Positions 15,737 to 24,968 of a DNA stretch of 32,546 nt are shown here, in pieces. A model generated the notes under the pieces. The model saw only the letters and a list, made by a program, of their open reading frames with translations, had not been told where the DNA came from and did no database searches. Each line of letters starts with the position of its first letter. Positions within the stretch are counted from its first letter, which is position 1. The stretch comes from Geofilum rubicundum JCM 15548 (lineage in GTDB: Bacteria; Bacteroidota; Bacteroidia; Bacteroidales; Marinilabiliaceae), in contig NZ_BAZW01000047.1 in NCBI RefSeq assembly GCF_000974365.1, forward strand, positions 1 through 32,546. Reading direction: 5' to 3'. A program made the translations under genes and the position numbers.

Positions 15737-18700
15737 ATTCGTCTTTTTCCGCTTCTTCGAAGTCCTCTTCAAAATCCTCCTCCTCAAAATCCCCTTCTTC
15801 CCCTTCCTCATTTCCGGGATCAAATTTTCTCAACAGTCTTTTCATCCGACTTTCAGGTGCCAATATAAAGGAGTAGGGTTTTTCTCCCATACCGGTTTTG
15901 AGCTTGCGATCGTCGGTATCCAGTGCTTGCACATGCGTGTTGTAGGCCTCAATGGACGATCTGGTTTGCATAATACCATTTCGGTAACTGAAAAAGAAAT
16001 AAACCTCGTCGGTCACCTGAATGTACATGTCCAGCGAGTTGCCGCCCCGACTAAAGGCAATGGTTGATTTGACCTGCACTTTTCGGTTGATGGGATTGTC
16101 CCTGACCCATCCTATAAAGGCTTCTGTATCGGCGATATAGCTTCTTGAAGCTGGATCCCATGCCCATGTAAGGCTATCCAGTACCAGCATGTGCTTGTGC
16201 TCGTCAGGTAAGGCCCGGAAAGGCTCAAAGCCCTGTACTTCTCTGGCGACGTCTGTGGCCGTCTCTTTACCCATCCATTCTGCCATTCGCTCCAGGGTTC
16301 CTGCCGATTCGAAAGGTGATTTGGTCAGGACTGGTCCGGTTTTGAGACCATTTACCAGCAGGTTGACTGTTTCTTGTTCCAGCATAAAATCAAGCGCAAA
16401 AAGCGTGCTTAGTTCTGCCAGATTTTCACTTCGATGGTGGGTGGCGGTACCTGTGGCATAGGTCTTAACTTGTTCAAGGTCGAGCCCCATATTGATTTGA
16501 CCATGGCCCGTGACGAGACATCCCGAGTTATGAAAGCGCATGACATTGCCAGTTGTGTCCGTCTGGTCTATTTTGTAGGCCTCGGCCACTGCAAAGGCAT
16601 TATGGGCCGGTTCATAATGTAGAAAACCTTTGGATGTTACAATGGGCACATCACTGTGAAACAGGCGTTCTTCCATGAAGGAACTATAGATAATGTTGGA
16701 ATCTCTGTTGAGGAATAGATGATTGAATATTTCGTCGTATTCATAATTTTGAATGTTGTCACCAATGGGAATTCTGACTTTATTCGGGTCAATTTCCGAT
16801 TCAAAGCGCACGTAGGTTTGCGGACCAAGATGGGAGCAATCGTGCAGCATCTGAGCCCCTCCTTTAAATGCTAAAAGTGGATTTCCTGCGGTCAGAGCTA
16901 CCTCCCCTTTGTAGGCAAAATATTTGTTAAAGGTGAATATGTCGCTTTCAGGTATTTCACCACTGGCCACGGTGGTGCTTTCCCTTGAAGGCGAAATATT
17001 GGAAAAGTGAATGGTTTTTATGTTCTGGTTGCCATTGGTGAAATCGTATTTGCCGGATGCTTCATAGGCATTTTTGCCTTCAATGTTTACGCGGGCTTCA
17101 TAAAAGCTGTGGATGGAATCGTTGAGCTCAATTTTTACCGAATCCAGAACGTCCAACAAAGCGTCTTTATTAATGGTCACCTCTCCACTGCTTAAATACA
17201 TCCGGGTGTCCGCTACATTGATGTGTTTGACTTCTTGCGCAAATATTTTACCGGCCTCTACGTCATAGAGCGCTAAAGGAACCAGGAATTCCAGGGAATC
17301 CTGTCGCCTGTGCGTAGAAACAAAGCGGTTACCCGGGGAACCGCTGGCACCCAGATAAACGTCGTTGTTATCCATATCCCATGAAAACTCGCTGATGAAT
17401 GCCAGGTAGCGATTGTCGGTAAATTCGACCTTACTTCCCGCATCGCGTGCTGAAAAAGTACCCATTCTGGTTTTAAAATCGATGGTCGAAAGCAGGTTTT
17501 CAGTCCGGAAGTTAACACTGTTGGCAGAAGGATCCTGAACCAGATTAAAGTCGGACGAATCGGCCATGACCACGTGATGCCCAAGGTTAAAAAGATCTGC
17601 CCTCAGGTTGGCTTTTGGCATGTTTAAGCGTCCGGTACCTTCCAGGCCGTTGGGGGTTACAATGAGGGTTCCCTCCAGACTTGTTTCTTTTTGATACAAG
17701 GTGAAGGCCTCTTCTTGCATTTCTGCTATCAGTTGGTCATCAAATGGTTGATAGTCAATGCTGGCATAGCGACCTTGCACGTCCGGGTACTCAATACCTG
17801 TTTCCACAGGTTCAATGTTAAAACGATGTGCCAATCCTACCGTTTTTTTAGGAAGAAAGGTAAAATCCTCTGAAACGGCTGTGGTGGTAAGCCATGCCAG
17901 CGTACCATTACCTTTAAGACCTTCGTTGCTAAGATCTATGGCATTGGTAAAGGTTCCATGGTTGTTATAAATAGGGTAACCGGTGCCGGGACTCTTCCTG
18001 ACAAAGCCCAATGAGAAATCGGGTCTGACAACGAGTTGTTCTTTAATGTCAGGGAAAATACCGGAATGAAAGGTTCCGCTGAAGGTAATATTGTCCCTGG
18101 TCAATTGATTAACGCTGTCGATTTCAAAGGGGTCGAGCAAGAAATAAAACAATTCCCTTTCATAAGCTCCGTCCTGGGTAAACGGGTGATCGTAGTAGAC
18201 GTAGGAGTTGGTGTTACTGGTCAGTCTGGGGAATTCTGCCAGGGTTTCTTTGCCGGATTTATTGTCGGGGGCATCTATTTCAAGGAAGCCGGACAACTGG
18301 GAAACGGTACTTCTGATTTTGCTTTGTGCTGAACGGCCATAGTAATCGAAACCTTCAGTTTCGATGCGCATGGCCATGGAATCAATGACATTTAAGTCGA
18401 TTCTAAAATTTTGATAATTAAATATAAAGCCGTTACCGAAAAGGTTGATCATCCCTGATGCAATGGATCCGTCAAAACTGAAATTCCGGTCTTTTTTTAA
18501 TGTTAATTTTTCTTCTCTTGGGAAGAAAACGACATTTTGGCGGTCACTGATGGAAATGGCAGCGACCCCGTTTAGTTCCATATCGTAATTTTTTAAATCA
18601 AATATGGCATTGGGAATTGACCCGGGCGTTTCTGATTTAAAGCGGATCACATCATAGTCCTTTCTTCCGGCCCTGAATAATAAAAAGTCACGCAACCTGT

Positions 18701-20234
18701 CTCTTATTTCAACGGTATCTGTATTAACGTTAAAGCCAATAAAACCGTGAAAAGAGAGCCCTATTATTTGCTGTCGAATTTGATTTTCCGGCATTTTCAG
18801 GAAATTGGCGTAATCCTTTGCAGTGAAGGTGTTACTTTTAAATGCTTTGGAACAGTTGGCCAATCCTTGCAGGGGATGAATGGCGTCCATTCCTTGCAAA
18901 TAGTTAAAAAACTCTTCTCTGAAATAGCTGATGGATTCAAAAAAGGCGTGATTTTCAGCAGCTCCTGTAATCATTCGAAGTTCAATGGTGGGCTGACCGA
19001 TGACCCATTTGATCAACTCCGTGTCCATACTGATATTGTGGTAGGTGTTAAAGAAGGGACTGCGAGACAGACCTTCTCCATCTCTGATTAAATGGACCTC
19101 CCTGGCTTCAGCCATGTATTTAAACAGTAAACCCGGATGATAAATGTATCCGCTATCCAGATGCATGGTTATTTCGGTGGTATTGCTGACGATCTGATCC
19201 TGTCGCAGGGCAAAATAGAGCGATTTAGCGGTGATAAAAAGTGTGTCGTTTCTATAGATGTTAATAATGGCCGGATTCTGATGGGTTCCTGAACCCAAAA
19301 ACTTGGCCCCATGTTGACTAAACCCACCTTCGTAATTGAAATTTTCATGAATATTATCAATTCGATAGCGCTGTTCATAGGATTCAAATTTTGGATAGGT
19401 TGTATTCTCAGGATTACGGATGTTCATTAAACGCTGGTGAATACTACCAAGCAGGGGATTGTTAAAGTAGTCCCGGTTATGGAATTCTGCGCTATCCACA
19501 GAGAATTGGTTTCTGGACATATCTATGAAAAAGTCCCCGAAAGTGGCAAAGACTTTTTGAGCATCCAGGCCGCTTTGTTCCCAGGTTATTTTTCCTTTTG
19601 TGCCCTGCCATTGACCACTCATTAGGTTGACGGTGCCACTGGCATTGAAAACAGAGATGCTATCTGTTCGGGAGCGGCAGGTGATGGTTGCGTTTTCAAC
19701 TTTCAAATATAAGGAGTCGGTAAATATATATTGATATTGTTGAGAGGAAGTCACCCAATCCAATGCTGCAGTGGCATATAAAACATTGTTATTCAGTAAT
19801 TCCTGGGTCAGTTCAAAAAGACGGATGGCATGTCTGATGGGGTATCGGTTGTTGGATAATAAGGTGAAAACAGCATGGTGCCAGGTGGTGAAATTCTGGG
19901 GTGGATGCTGGGTGTTGACAAAGCTGAAAACGGTGCTTATATACAGATGATAATCCGGGTAGGGGCGTGCTTTTTTTTCATGCAGCATGTCTGAAACACG
20001 CATGATTTGTTCCTTCAATGATTCAGGTGTTTCAGATGCATTCCAAAACTCATCCACCACTTTAATAAAATCCCGGGCAGCACGTTTATCTGCAGAAATA
20101 TTGAAAACTTCTTCCAGTTTTGAGACATATCCGGCTGTCCCGTCCTGACTGAAGTGACCGTTCTGGGCAGGTGACAGTTGAAGGCCTGCAAAACAAACAA
20201 TAATGATAATAAATAATCGTAAAGTTATTCTCAT
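15735..20234 (-). CDS. large exported beta-rich protein of unknown function
   Basis: I do not recognise a named family. The 1499-residue product begins with a signal peptide (charged start MRITLR, hydrophobic LFIIIIVCFAG, likely cleavage after SPAQ near residue 24) and so is exported. There are no further membrane helices. Much of it reads as short alternating strands and turns, with recurring statements such as SGTVNLMSGQWQGTKGKITW, GSIASGMINLFGNGFIF and GTLIVTPNGLEGTGRLNM that resemble repeated beta-sheet bridge or AsmA/OstA-like layers, though this is an impression. The last 30 residues are almost only Glu, Asp and Phe (repeats like FEEEDFEEDFEEAE). It starts 20 bases after prmA and is probably the last gene of that operon. 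An envelope role is a guess from its signal peptide and size. Confidence 0.85.
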   Translation of the reverse strand: MRITLRLFIIIIVCFAGLQLSPAQNGHFSQDGTAGYVSKLEEVFNISADKRAARDFIKVVDEFWNASETPESLKEQIMRVSDMLHEKKARPYPDYHLYISTVFSFVNTQHPPQNFTTWHHAVFTLLSNNRYPIRHAIRLFELTQELLNNNVLYATAALDWVTSSQQYQYIFTDSLYLKVENATITCRSRTDSISVFNASGTVNLMSGQWQGTKGKITWEQSGLDAQKVFATFGDFFIDMSRNQFSVDSAEFHNRDYFNNPLLGSIHQRLMNIRNPENTTYPKFESYEQRYRIDNIHENFNYEGGFSQHGAKFLGSGTHQNPAIINIYRNDTLFITAKSLYFALRQDQIVSNTTEITMHLDSGYIYHPGLLFKYMAEAREVHLIRDGEGLSRSPFFNTYHNISMDTELIKWVIGQPTIELRMITGAAENHAFFESISYFREEFFNYLQGMDAIHPLQGLANCSKAFKSNTFTAKDYANFLKMPENQIRQQIIGLSFHGFIGFNVNTDTVEIRDRLRDFLLFRAGRKDYDVIRFKSETPGSIPNAIFDLKNYDMELNGVAAISISDRQNVVFFPREEKLTLKKDRNFSFDGSIASGMINLFGNGFIFNYQNFRIDLNVIDSMAMRIETEGFDYYGRSAQSKIRSTVSQLSGFLEIDAPDNKSGKETLAEFPRLTSNTNSYVYYDHPFTQDGAYERELFYFLLDPFEIDSVNQLTRDNITFSGTFHSGIFPDIKEQLVVRPDFSLGFVRKSPGTGYPIYNNHGTFTNAIDLSNEGLKGNGTLAWLTTTAVSEDFTFLPKKTVGLAHRFNIEPVETGIEYPDVQGRYASIDYQPFDDQLIAEMQEEAFTLYQKETSLEGTLIVTPNGLEGTGRLNMPKANLRADLFNLGHHVVMADSSDFNLVQDPSANSVNFRTENLLSTIDFKTRMGTFSARDAGSKVEFTDNRYLAFISEFSWDMDNNDVYLGASGSPGNRFVSTHRRQDSLEFLVPLALYDVEAGKIFAQEVKHINVADTRMYLSSGEVTINKDALLDVLDSVKIELNDSIHSFYEARVNIEGKNAYEASGKYDFTNGNQNIKTIHFSNISPSRESTTVASGEIPESDIFTFNKYFAYKGEVALTAGNPLLAFKGGAQMLHDCSHLGPQTYVRFESEIDPNKVRIPIGDNIQNYEYDEIFNHLFLNRDSNIIYSSFMEERLFHSDVPIVTSKGFLHYEPAHNAFAVAEAYKIDQTDTTGNVMRFHNSGCLVTGHGQINMGLDLEQVKTYATGTATHHRSENLAELSTLFALDFMLEQETVNLLVNGLKTGPVLTKSPFESAGTLERMAEWMGKETATDVAREVQGFEPFRALPDEHKHMLVLDSLTWAWDPASRSYIADTEAFIGWVRDNPINRKVQVKSTIAFSRGGNSLDMYIQVTDEVYFFFSYRNGIMQTRSSIEAYNTHVQALDTDDRKLKTGMGEKPYSFILAPESRMKRLLRKFDPGNEEGEEGDFEEEDFEEDFEEAEKDE

Positions 20235-20254
20235 ATAATATGCCGCGCTTGTTC

Positions 20255-21094
20255 CTAAAATAACTCATACGTAACAGCCACCCATTGGTTGTTTTCTTTT
20301 GTGGTTTTTAAAGTTAAATGATGTTTAACGGCCTCAGCATCAATATCTGGCAGGTCATTGGCATAAAAGCCACTCATAATTAGCAGACCTTTGTGTTTGA
20401 GATGTTTAACGTAGTATTTGAGATCTTCCAGTAAGATGTTTTTATTGATGTTGGCCACGATTACATCGAACGTTCCTTGTGTTTGAAGCGCAGAAGCATC
20501 ACCTTGTTTAATTTTCATGTTTGGAATGCCGTTCAACTGGCAATTTTCTTCACTGTTTTTGGTACACCATTCATCAATGTCAATTCCGGTTACCTCAGTG
20601 GCGCCGCGCATGGCTGCCAATATGCCCAGAATTCCGGTTCCACAGCCCATATCTAAAACACTTTTATTCTCTATGGGCAATTCCAGCAAAGTTTCCATCA
20701 TCATGGAAGTGGTTTCATGGTGGCCCGTGCCAAAAGACATTTTGGGTTCAATAACAATTTCCAGTGGAATATTGGGTTTGGGTGCATGAAAGGGGCTGCG
20801 TACAACACACATGTTTTTCACCACGATGGGTTGGAAGTAATTTTTTTCCCATTCCTCATTCCAGTTTTTATCTGCCATAACTTCATGTTGGAAAAGCAAT
20901 TGGGTATCCTCCATGGGTATGCTTAAATGATTAAGTGATGCTTCATCAAAGTCTTTAGCTTGTATAAAGGCTTCAATACCAGTATTCGTTTCTATAAAAC
21001 TTTCGAACCCCATTTCTGCCAAAAAAGCCATGAGGATTTCCGCCTTATCTGTCGAGAAGGGAATGATCTCTGCTGTTACCTTTATGTATTGCAT
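20255..21094 (-). CDS. prmA: ribosomal protein L11 methyltransferase
   Basis: SAM-dependent enzyme that methylates lysines and the N-terminus of ribosomal protein L11. The 279 residues include an N-terminal substrate-recognition domain (about 1-100) and a Rossmann methyltransferase domain with MSFGTGHHETTSMMM, the SAM-binding LDMGCGTGILGILA near 147-160, the acidic GIDIDEW, and VANINKNILLEDL. It is 20 bases upstream of the large exported protein. The 230-base gap between tpiA and prmA holds an inverted-repeat element, so prmA may need its own promoter; none is obvious. Confidence 0.95.
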   Translation of the reverse strand: MQYIKVTAEIIPFSTDKAEILMAFLAEMGFESFIETNTGIEAFIQAKDFDEASLNHLSIPMEDTQLLFQHEVMADKNWNEEWEKNYFQPIVVKNMCVVRSPFHAPKPNIPLEIVIEPKMSFGTGHHETTSMMMETLLELPIENKSVLDMGCGTGILGILAAMRGATEVTGIDIDEWCTKNSEENCQLNGIPNMKIKQGDASALQTQGTFDVIVANINKNILLEDLKYYVKHLKHKGLLIMSGFYANDLPDIDAEAVKHHLTLKTTKENNQWVAVTYELF

Positions 21095-21112
21095 CGGATT
21101 TGTTGGTGTTAA

Positions 21113-21217
21113 AAAAGAGGCTGTTCAAAAAAATCTGTGAAACTCTTTTAATAATGGGATGCGATCGCCTCCTGTTATCTGAGAAACACAATGATCTGTT
21201 TTTGAACAACCTCTTTT
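21113..21217. mobile_element. 105-bp inverted-repeat element (MITE-like) between tpiA and prmA
   Basis: AAAAGAGGCTGTTCAAAAA (21113-21131) is matched by its reverse complement at 21199-21217 with one mismatch, giving 19-bp terminal inverted repeats around an unrelated centre that includes the palindrome GCGATCGC. No coding capacity and no clear target duplication. Its ends share the core GCTGTT with the 75-bp insertion at 6431, so both may belong to one dispersed family. Confidence 0.6.
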
Positions 21218-21324
21218 AGGTAAAAATGTTATTTATTGAAACCTCATTTCCCTGTTTAATAAAGAAGGTATAAGGGGCGAATGAACCCTGGTCAGACTTC
21301 AAATGAAACAGGTAAAGGTTTTAC

Positions 21325-22079
21325 TTAGAAGGCGGTAATGATGGCCAAAAAGTCTTCTGCTTTTAGCGAAGCGCCACCAATCAGACCACCATCCACATCT
21401 GCATTGGCAAACAGTTCTTTGGCATTGCCTGCGTTACAACTTCCGCCGTATAGAATGGACGTATTGTCGGCCACTTCTTTACCATATTTTTCTACCAACA
21501 GGCTGCGGATAAAGGCATGCATTTCCTGTGCCTGATCTGATGAGGCTGTTTTGCCTGTACCGATGGCCCAAACGGTTCGTAAGCCAGTACAATTTTTCCA
21601 AATACTTCGGCTGAAAGGTGAAACAAAGACTCAGAAATTTGCTTTTTGACCACATCAAAGTGACTGTTTGACTCGCGCTCAGAAAGAACCTCACCAATAC
21701 AAAAGATAGGAAGTAAGCCATTCTCTAAAGCCAGATCCGTTTTTTCTTTGAGGATTTCTGCAGTTTCTCCATAATAAGCTCGTCGCTCTGAATGACCCAG
21801 AATGACATATTTGGCTCCTGTAGACTGAATCATCGCAGCCGATGTTTCACCCGTATATGCACCGGAAGCCTTGTCCGCACAGTTTTGAGCAGCCACAGAA
21901 ATTTTCGCGCTGTCAACCGTCTTTACAACCTCGGTGATATGTATAAAAGGTGTTCCCAATACGATTTGACATTTTGGTGCTATCCCACTGACGCGGCTAT
22001 TGACATCTTTGGCCAGTTCAAGCCCTTCCTGAAGGGTTTTGTTCATTTTCCAGTTTCCTGCAACAATGTTCTTTCTCAT
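21325..22079 (-). CDS. tpiA: triosephosphate isomerase, frameshifted
   Basis: Interconverts dihydroxyacetone phosphate and glyceraldehyde-3-phosphate in glycolysis. Seen: GNWKMN with catalytic Lys11, ILGHSERR with catalytic His96, and AYEP with catalytic Glu168. Directly after AYEP the frame is lost (reads FGPSVQ); adding one C at 21573 on the plus strand restores VWAIGTG and continues in the second frame to [15 protein letters not shown] and the stop, giving 251 residues, the standard length. Since this enzyme is normally essential the break is probably an error in the sequence. It starts 6 bases after the DoxX-family gene within the same operon. Confidence 0.93.
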
Positions 22080-22085
22080 GTTTAT

Positions 22086-23315
22086 TTATTTAGTGGTTCT
22101 ACTATTGAAAATTACAACGGGAATGAGTAGTAATGCAAATATATTTAACCAGAGCAAGTTGGTTGTTTGCCTGTTTCTTTGCTGTTCTATGGAAGTAGCC
22201 AGGGGTTGGTGCATGATGCTGCTGCCTGGCAGGTTCCTATAATGCCATTTGGCGGTTATGGTTCCATCGTAAAGCATCACCAATCCCGGGTTCGACCGGA
22301 TAATGGTTTTCAAGGTGGTCTCATCGGATTGAAGGTAAGAGAACATGGTTTTGTTGGCTTCATCAAAGGCTTCCATTTCTTGGCTGCCAGACGACGTTAT
22401 ACAATAAAAGGGGATGCCTTTCTGACGGGCGTTTTCAGCCAGTTCTGCCAAAGGCAGAATGGCGGCTTCCGGTATTTGGCTTAGTTCGGGACTAATCATC
22501 CAAAAAACAGCTCCGGGTTGTCCCATAATTTCTTCCACCACATTATCTCCCGATTCCGGTAACATTAAGGCAAAAGTTTGCAATGGAGGAAGATAGCCTT
22601 CCTTAATAACACGGGTTTCACTGTCAACAAACACCCAGGTGGTATCTTCATAGGGATAATCGTCGACAGAAAAAGTTTCCTGGTGGCCATCCTTTTCCAG
22701 TAAAAATAGGGTCTCGTATTCAGACATCTCAGCACCCTCAGGAACCGTCATCTGATCCGGGATGTTGACACCAATCTTGTAGGGTCTGAAATCTACCATA
22801 GGCAGATTGTAATAGTTATAGAGACCCAGTCCAATAATATATATAAGCGCCAGAGCAGCAACGGTGAATTGACGACCGGCCGGATAGGGGTTCATATAAT
22901 CTGCCCGAAAATGAAAGGCGATGTAGGTGAAAACAATTATGACGACATTTTTACCGAAAGTCTGCCAATTGGTTAATGTTATGGCATCACCAAAACATCC
23001 GCAATCAGAAACAGGGTTAAAAATGGAGATATAAAAAGTCAACAAGGTAAAAACGGCCATCATAATCAGGGCAATGGTGGTCACCTTACGCATATACAAG
23101 TTAAACAATAAGTAAAAACCAACCACAAACTCAAGAGCAGCCAGGGCTATGGATAAAGGCAAGGCAATTGGCGCCAGCCATGCCATTTGAAAGGCACTGA
23201 AATAATCCTCAAATTTAACGGCCCCTCCAACAGGATCAATGGCTTTAACAAATCCTGAGAATATAAATACGATGGCGGGAACAAGTCTGCTAATAAATAA
23301 AAACAATGGTTTCAT
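22086..23315 (-). CDS. DoxX/MauE-type membrane protein (BT_3928-like)
   Basis: A 409-residue inner-membrane protein. The N-terminal third holds four membrane helices with FSGFVKAIDPVGGAVKFEDY and the Cys-pair loop SDCGCFGD (about 105-115) typical of the DoxX/MauE family, in which such proteins serve redox or methylamine-dehydrogenase maturation. The middle (about 170-370) is a soluble domain with weak thioredoxin-like character (GLVMLYDGTITAKWHY) and the C-terminus has one more helix (LLWLNIFALLLIPVVIF). It sits between the Nmad1-domain gene (10 bases) and tpiA (6 bases), a gene order I recall from Bacteroides. The exact role is unknown. Confidence 0.8.
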   Translation of the reverse strand: MKPLFLFISRLVPAIVFIFSGFVKAIDPVGGAVKFEDYFSAFQMAWLAPIALPLSIALAALEFVVGFYLLFNLYMRKVTTIALIMMAVFTLLTFYISIFNPVSDCGCFGDAITLTNWQTFGKNVVIIVFTYIAFHFRADYMNPYPAGRQFTVAALALIYIIGLGLYNYYNLPMVDFRPYKIGVNIPDQMTVPEGAEMSEYETLFLLEKDGHQETFSVDDYPYEDTTWVFVDSETRVIKEGYLPPLQTFALMLPESGDNVVEEIMGQPGAVFWMISPELSQIPEAAILPLAELAENARQKGIPFYCITSSGSQEMEAFDEANKTMFSYLQSDETTLKTIIRSNPGLVMLYDGTITAKWHYRNLPGSSIMHQPLATSIEQQRNRQTTNLLWLNIFALLLIPVVIFNSRTTK

Positions 23316-23325
23316 TTGAAATAAT

Positions 23326-23892
23326 TTAGTTTGAAACGGTTGTCTCCGTTTCAGGAAATTTCAATTTAATCAGAGCGAAGATGGCATAGTTGATAATATC
23401 CATGTAATTGGCATCTATACCTTCCGAAATGATTGTTTTTCCTTTGTTGTCTTCTATTTGCTTAATCCGATAAAGCTTCATCAAAATTAAATCGGTCAGC
23501 GAACTGATGCGCATGCTTCGCCAGGCTTCATCGTAGTCGTGGTTCTTATTTTCCATAAGGGTTTTGGCGGTGTAAACCTGCCTGGTGTATTGTTCCAAGG
23601 CCTGTTTATGTGGCATTTCAGGACTTTCAGAAACGCCCATTTCTAACTGCACCAAGGCCATGGCGGCATAATTAACAATGCCAATGAATTCAGGGAGGAC
23701 CCCTTCGTCCACTTTAGAAATACCTTTGGTTTGGAGGCTGCGAATGCGCTGCGCTTTTATGAATATTTGGTCGGTGACCGACGCTGAACGCAGTATGCGC
23801 CATGCCGTGCCGTAATCGTTCATTTTCTTCTCAAAAATATCACGACATATCTGAATAACATGTTCAAACTGCTGGTTGGTGGTCTGAGCCAT
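23326..23892 (-). CDS. DUF1599 (Nmad1-type) domain protein
   Basis: A 188-residue cytoplasmic helical protein made of two similar halves. Residues about 8-83 contain KKMNDYGTAWRILRSASVTD followed by IFIKAQRIRSLQ and IVNYAAMALVQLE; residues about 106-182 contain KNHDYDEAWRSMRISSLTD, LILMKLYRIKQIE and IINYAIFALIKLK. This is the DUF1599 domain, now named nucleotide-modification-associated domain 1, in duplicate. The name comes from comparative genomics; a biochemical function for this housekeeping version is not established. It heads the operon with the DoxX-like gene and tpiA and diverges from folP. Confidence 0.82.
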   Translation of the reverse strand: MAQTTNQQFEHVIQICRDIFEKKMNDYGTAWRILRSASVTDQIFIKAQRIRSLQTKGISKVDEGVLPEFIGIVNYAAMALVQLEMGVSESPEMPHKQALEQYTRQVYTAKTLMENKNHDYDEAWRSMRISSLTDLILMKLYRIKQIEDNKGKTIISEGIDANYMDIINYAIFALIKLKFPETETTVSN

Positions 23893-24008
23893 ATTTTACC
23901 TAAATGAAATTGGTTATTGCGATTAATTGTAACAGAGGGGTAAAAGTACCAAAAAAATGGTGAAGATTGAAGCGATTAAGGTTTTTATAGAAAATCTCTA
24001 TTTTGAAC

Positions 24009-24016
24009 TATATTTG
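24009..24016 (+). promoter_or_regulatory. -7 box for folP
   Basis: TATATTTG matches TAnnTTTG and lies 45 bases before the folP start. No clear -33 TTG at the right distance. Confidence 0.5.
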
Positions 24017-24061
24017 CTGATAATTAAAATAAAATTTGAAAATTAACCTAAATAATATTGG

Positions 24062-24949
24062 ATGTCATTGCAGTTGAAATCATTTTTAAAGCGCAAAGCC
24101 TCCATCAATTGCAGAGGCCAACTCATTGACCTGTCTCAGCCAAAGGTGATGGGGATTGTAAACATAACGCCTGATTCATTTTTCTCCGGAAGCCGTTTTA
24201 AGGGGGATGCCGCATTACTCTCAAGGGTTGAGACCATTTTGAATGAAGGTGGAGAGATGGTGGATATGGGTGCTTATTCTACGCGGCCTGGTGCCGCGTA
24301 TGTTTCTGCCGAAGAGGAAATCAGCCGCTTAATGCCCGCTCTGGCCGCCATTCGAAAATCTTTTCCCGGTGTGATTATTTCTGTAGATACCTTTCGCTCA
24401 GAGCTGGCCCGAAAGGTTGTTTGTGAAGGGGAAGCGGATATTATTAACGATATTTCGGGAGGGGATATGGATGAGGCCATGTTTGATACCGTGGCAGAAT
24501 TGAAGGTGCCATATGTGTTAATGCATATCCAAGGGACGCCTCAAACCATGCAAGCGGCCCCTTCTTATAAAGATGTGGTGGCCGATGTGTCCTTTTCTCT
24601 GTCGCAAAAAGTGGACCGACTTAGGGAAAAAGGGGTCAATGACATCATCATCGACCCTGGATTTGGTTTTGGTAAGACATTGGAGCATAACTATAAGTTA
24701 CTTAATCAGCTGGAAGAGCTGAATCTTTTTCAACTCCCTATTTTGGTTGGCTTGTCCCGCAAATCTATGATATACAAATTATTAAACACCAGTGCCGAAC
24801 AGGCATTAAATGGGACCAGCATACTGAATGCCATGGCCCTTAACAAGGGAGCAAGCATTTTAAGGGTACATGATGTGAAAGAAGCCATAGAATGTGTTAA
24901 ATTAGTGGAAAAATTAAAGGAGTCAGAGACGCAAACATTTGTATTGTAA
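24062..24949 (+). CDS. folP: dihydropteroate synthase
   Basis: Condenses p-aminobenzoate with hydroxymethyl-dihydropterin pyrophosphate in folate synthesis; the sulfonamide target. The 295 residues show both family signatures: VMGIVNITPDSFFSGSRF near 30-47 and EMVDMGAYSTRPGA near 64-77, then SVDTFR, NDISGGD, IIDPGFGFGKT near 196-206 and VGLSRKS near 222-229. It starts the plus-strand group with cdaA 20 bases after its stop, a pairing common in Bacteroidota. Confidence 0.96.
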   Translation: MSLQLKSFLKRKASINCRGQLIDLSQPKVMGIVNITPDSFFSGSRFKGDAALLSRVETILNEGGEMVDMGAYSTRPGAAYVSAEEEISRLMPALAAIRKSFPGVIISVDTFRSELARKVVCEGEADIINDISGGDMDEAMFDTVAELKVPYVLMHIQGTPQTMQAAPSYKDVVADVSFSLSQKVDRLREKGVNDIIIDPGFGFGKTLEHNYKLLNQLEELNLFQLPILVGLSRKSMIYKLLNTSAEQALNGTSILNAMALNKGASILRVHDVKEAIECVKLVEKLKESETQTFVL

Positions 24950-24968
24950 ACTATTTTAAGTATTAGGC

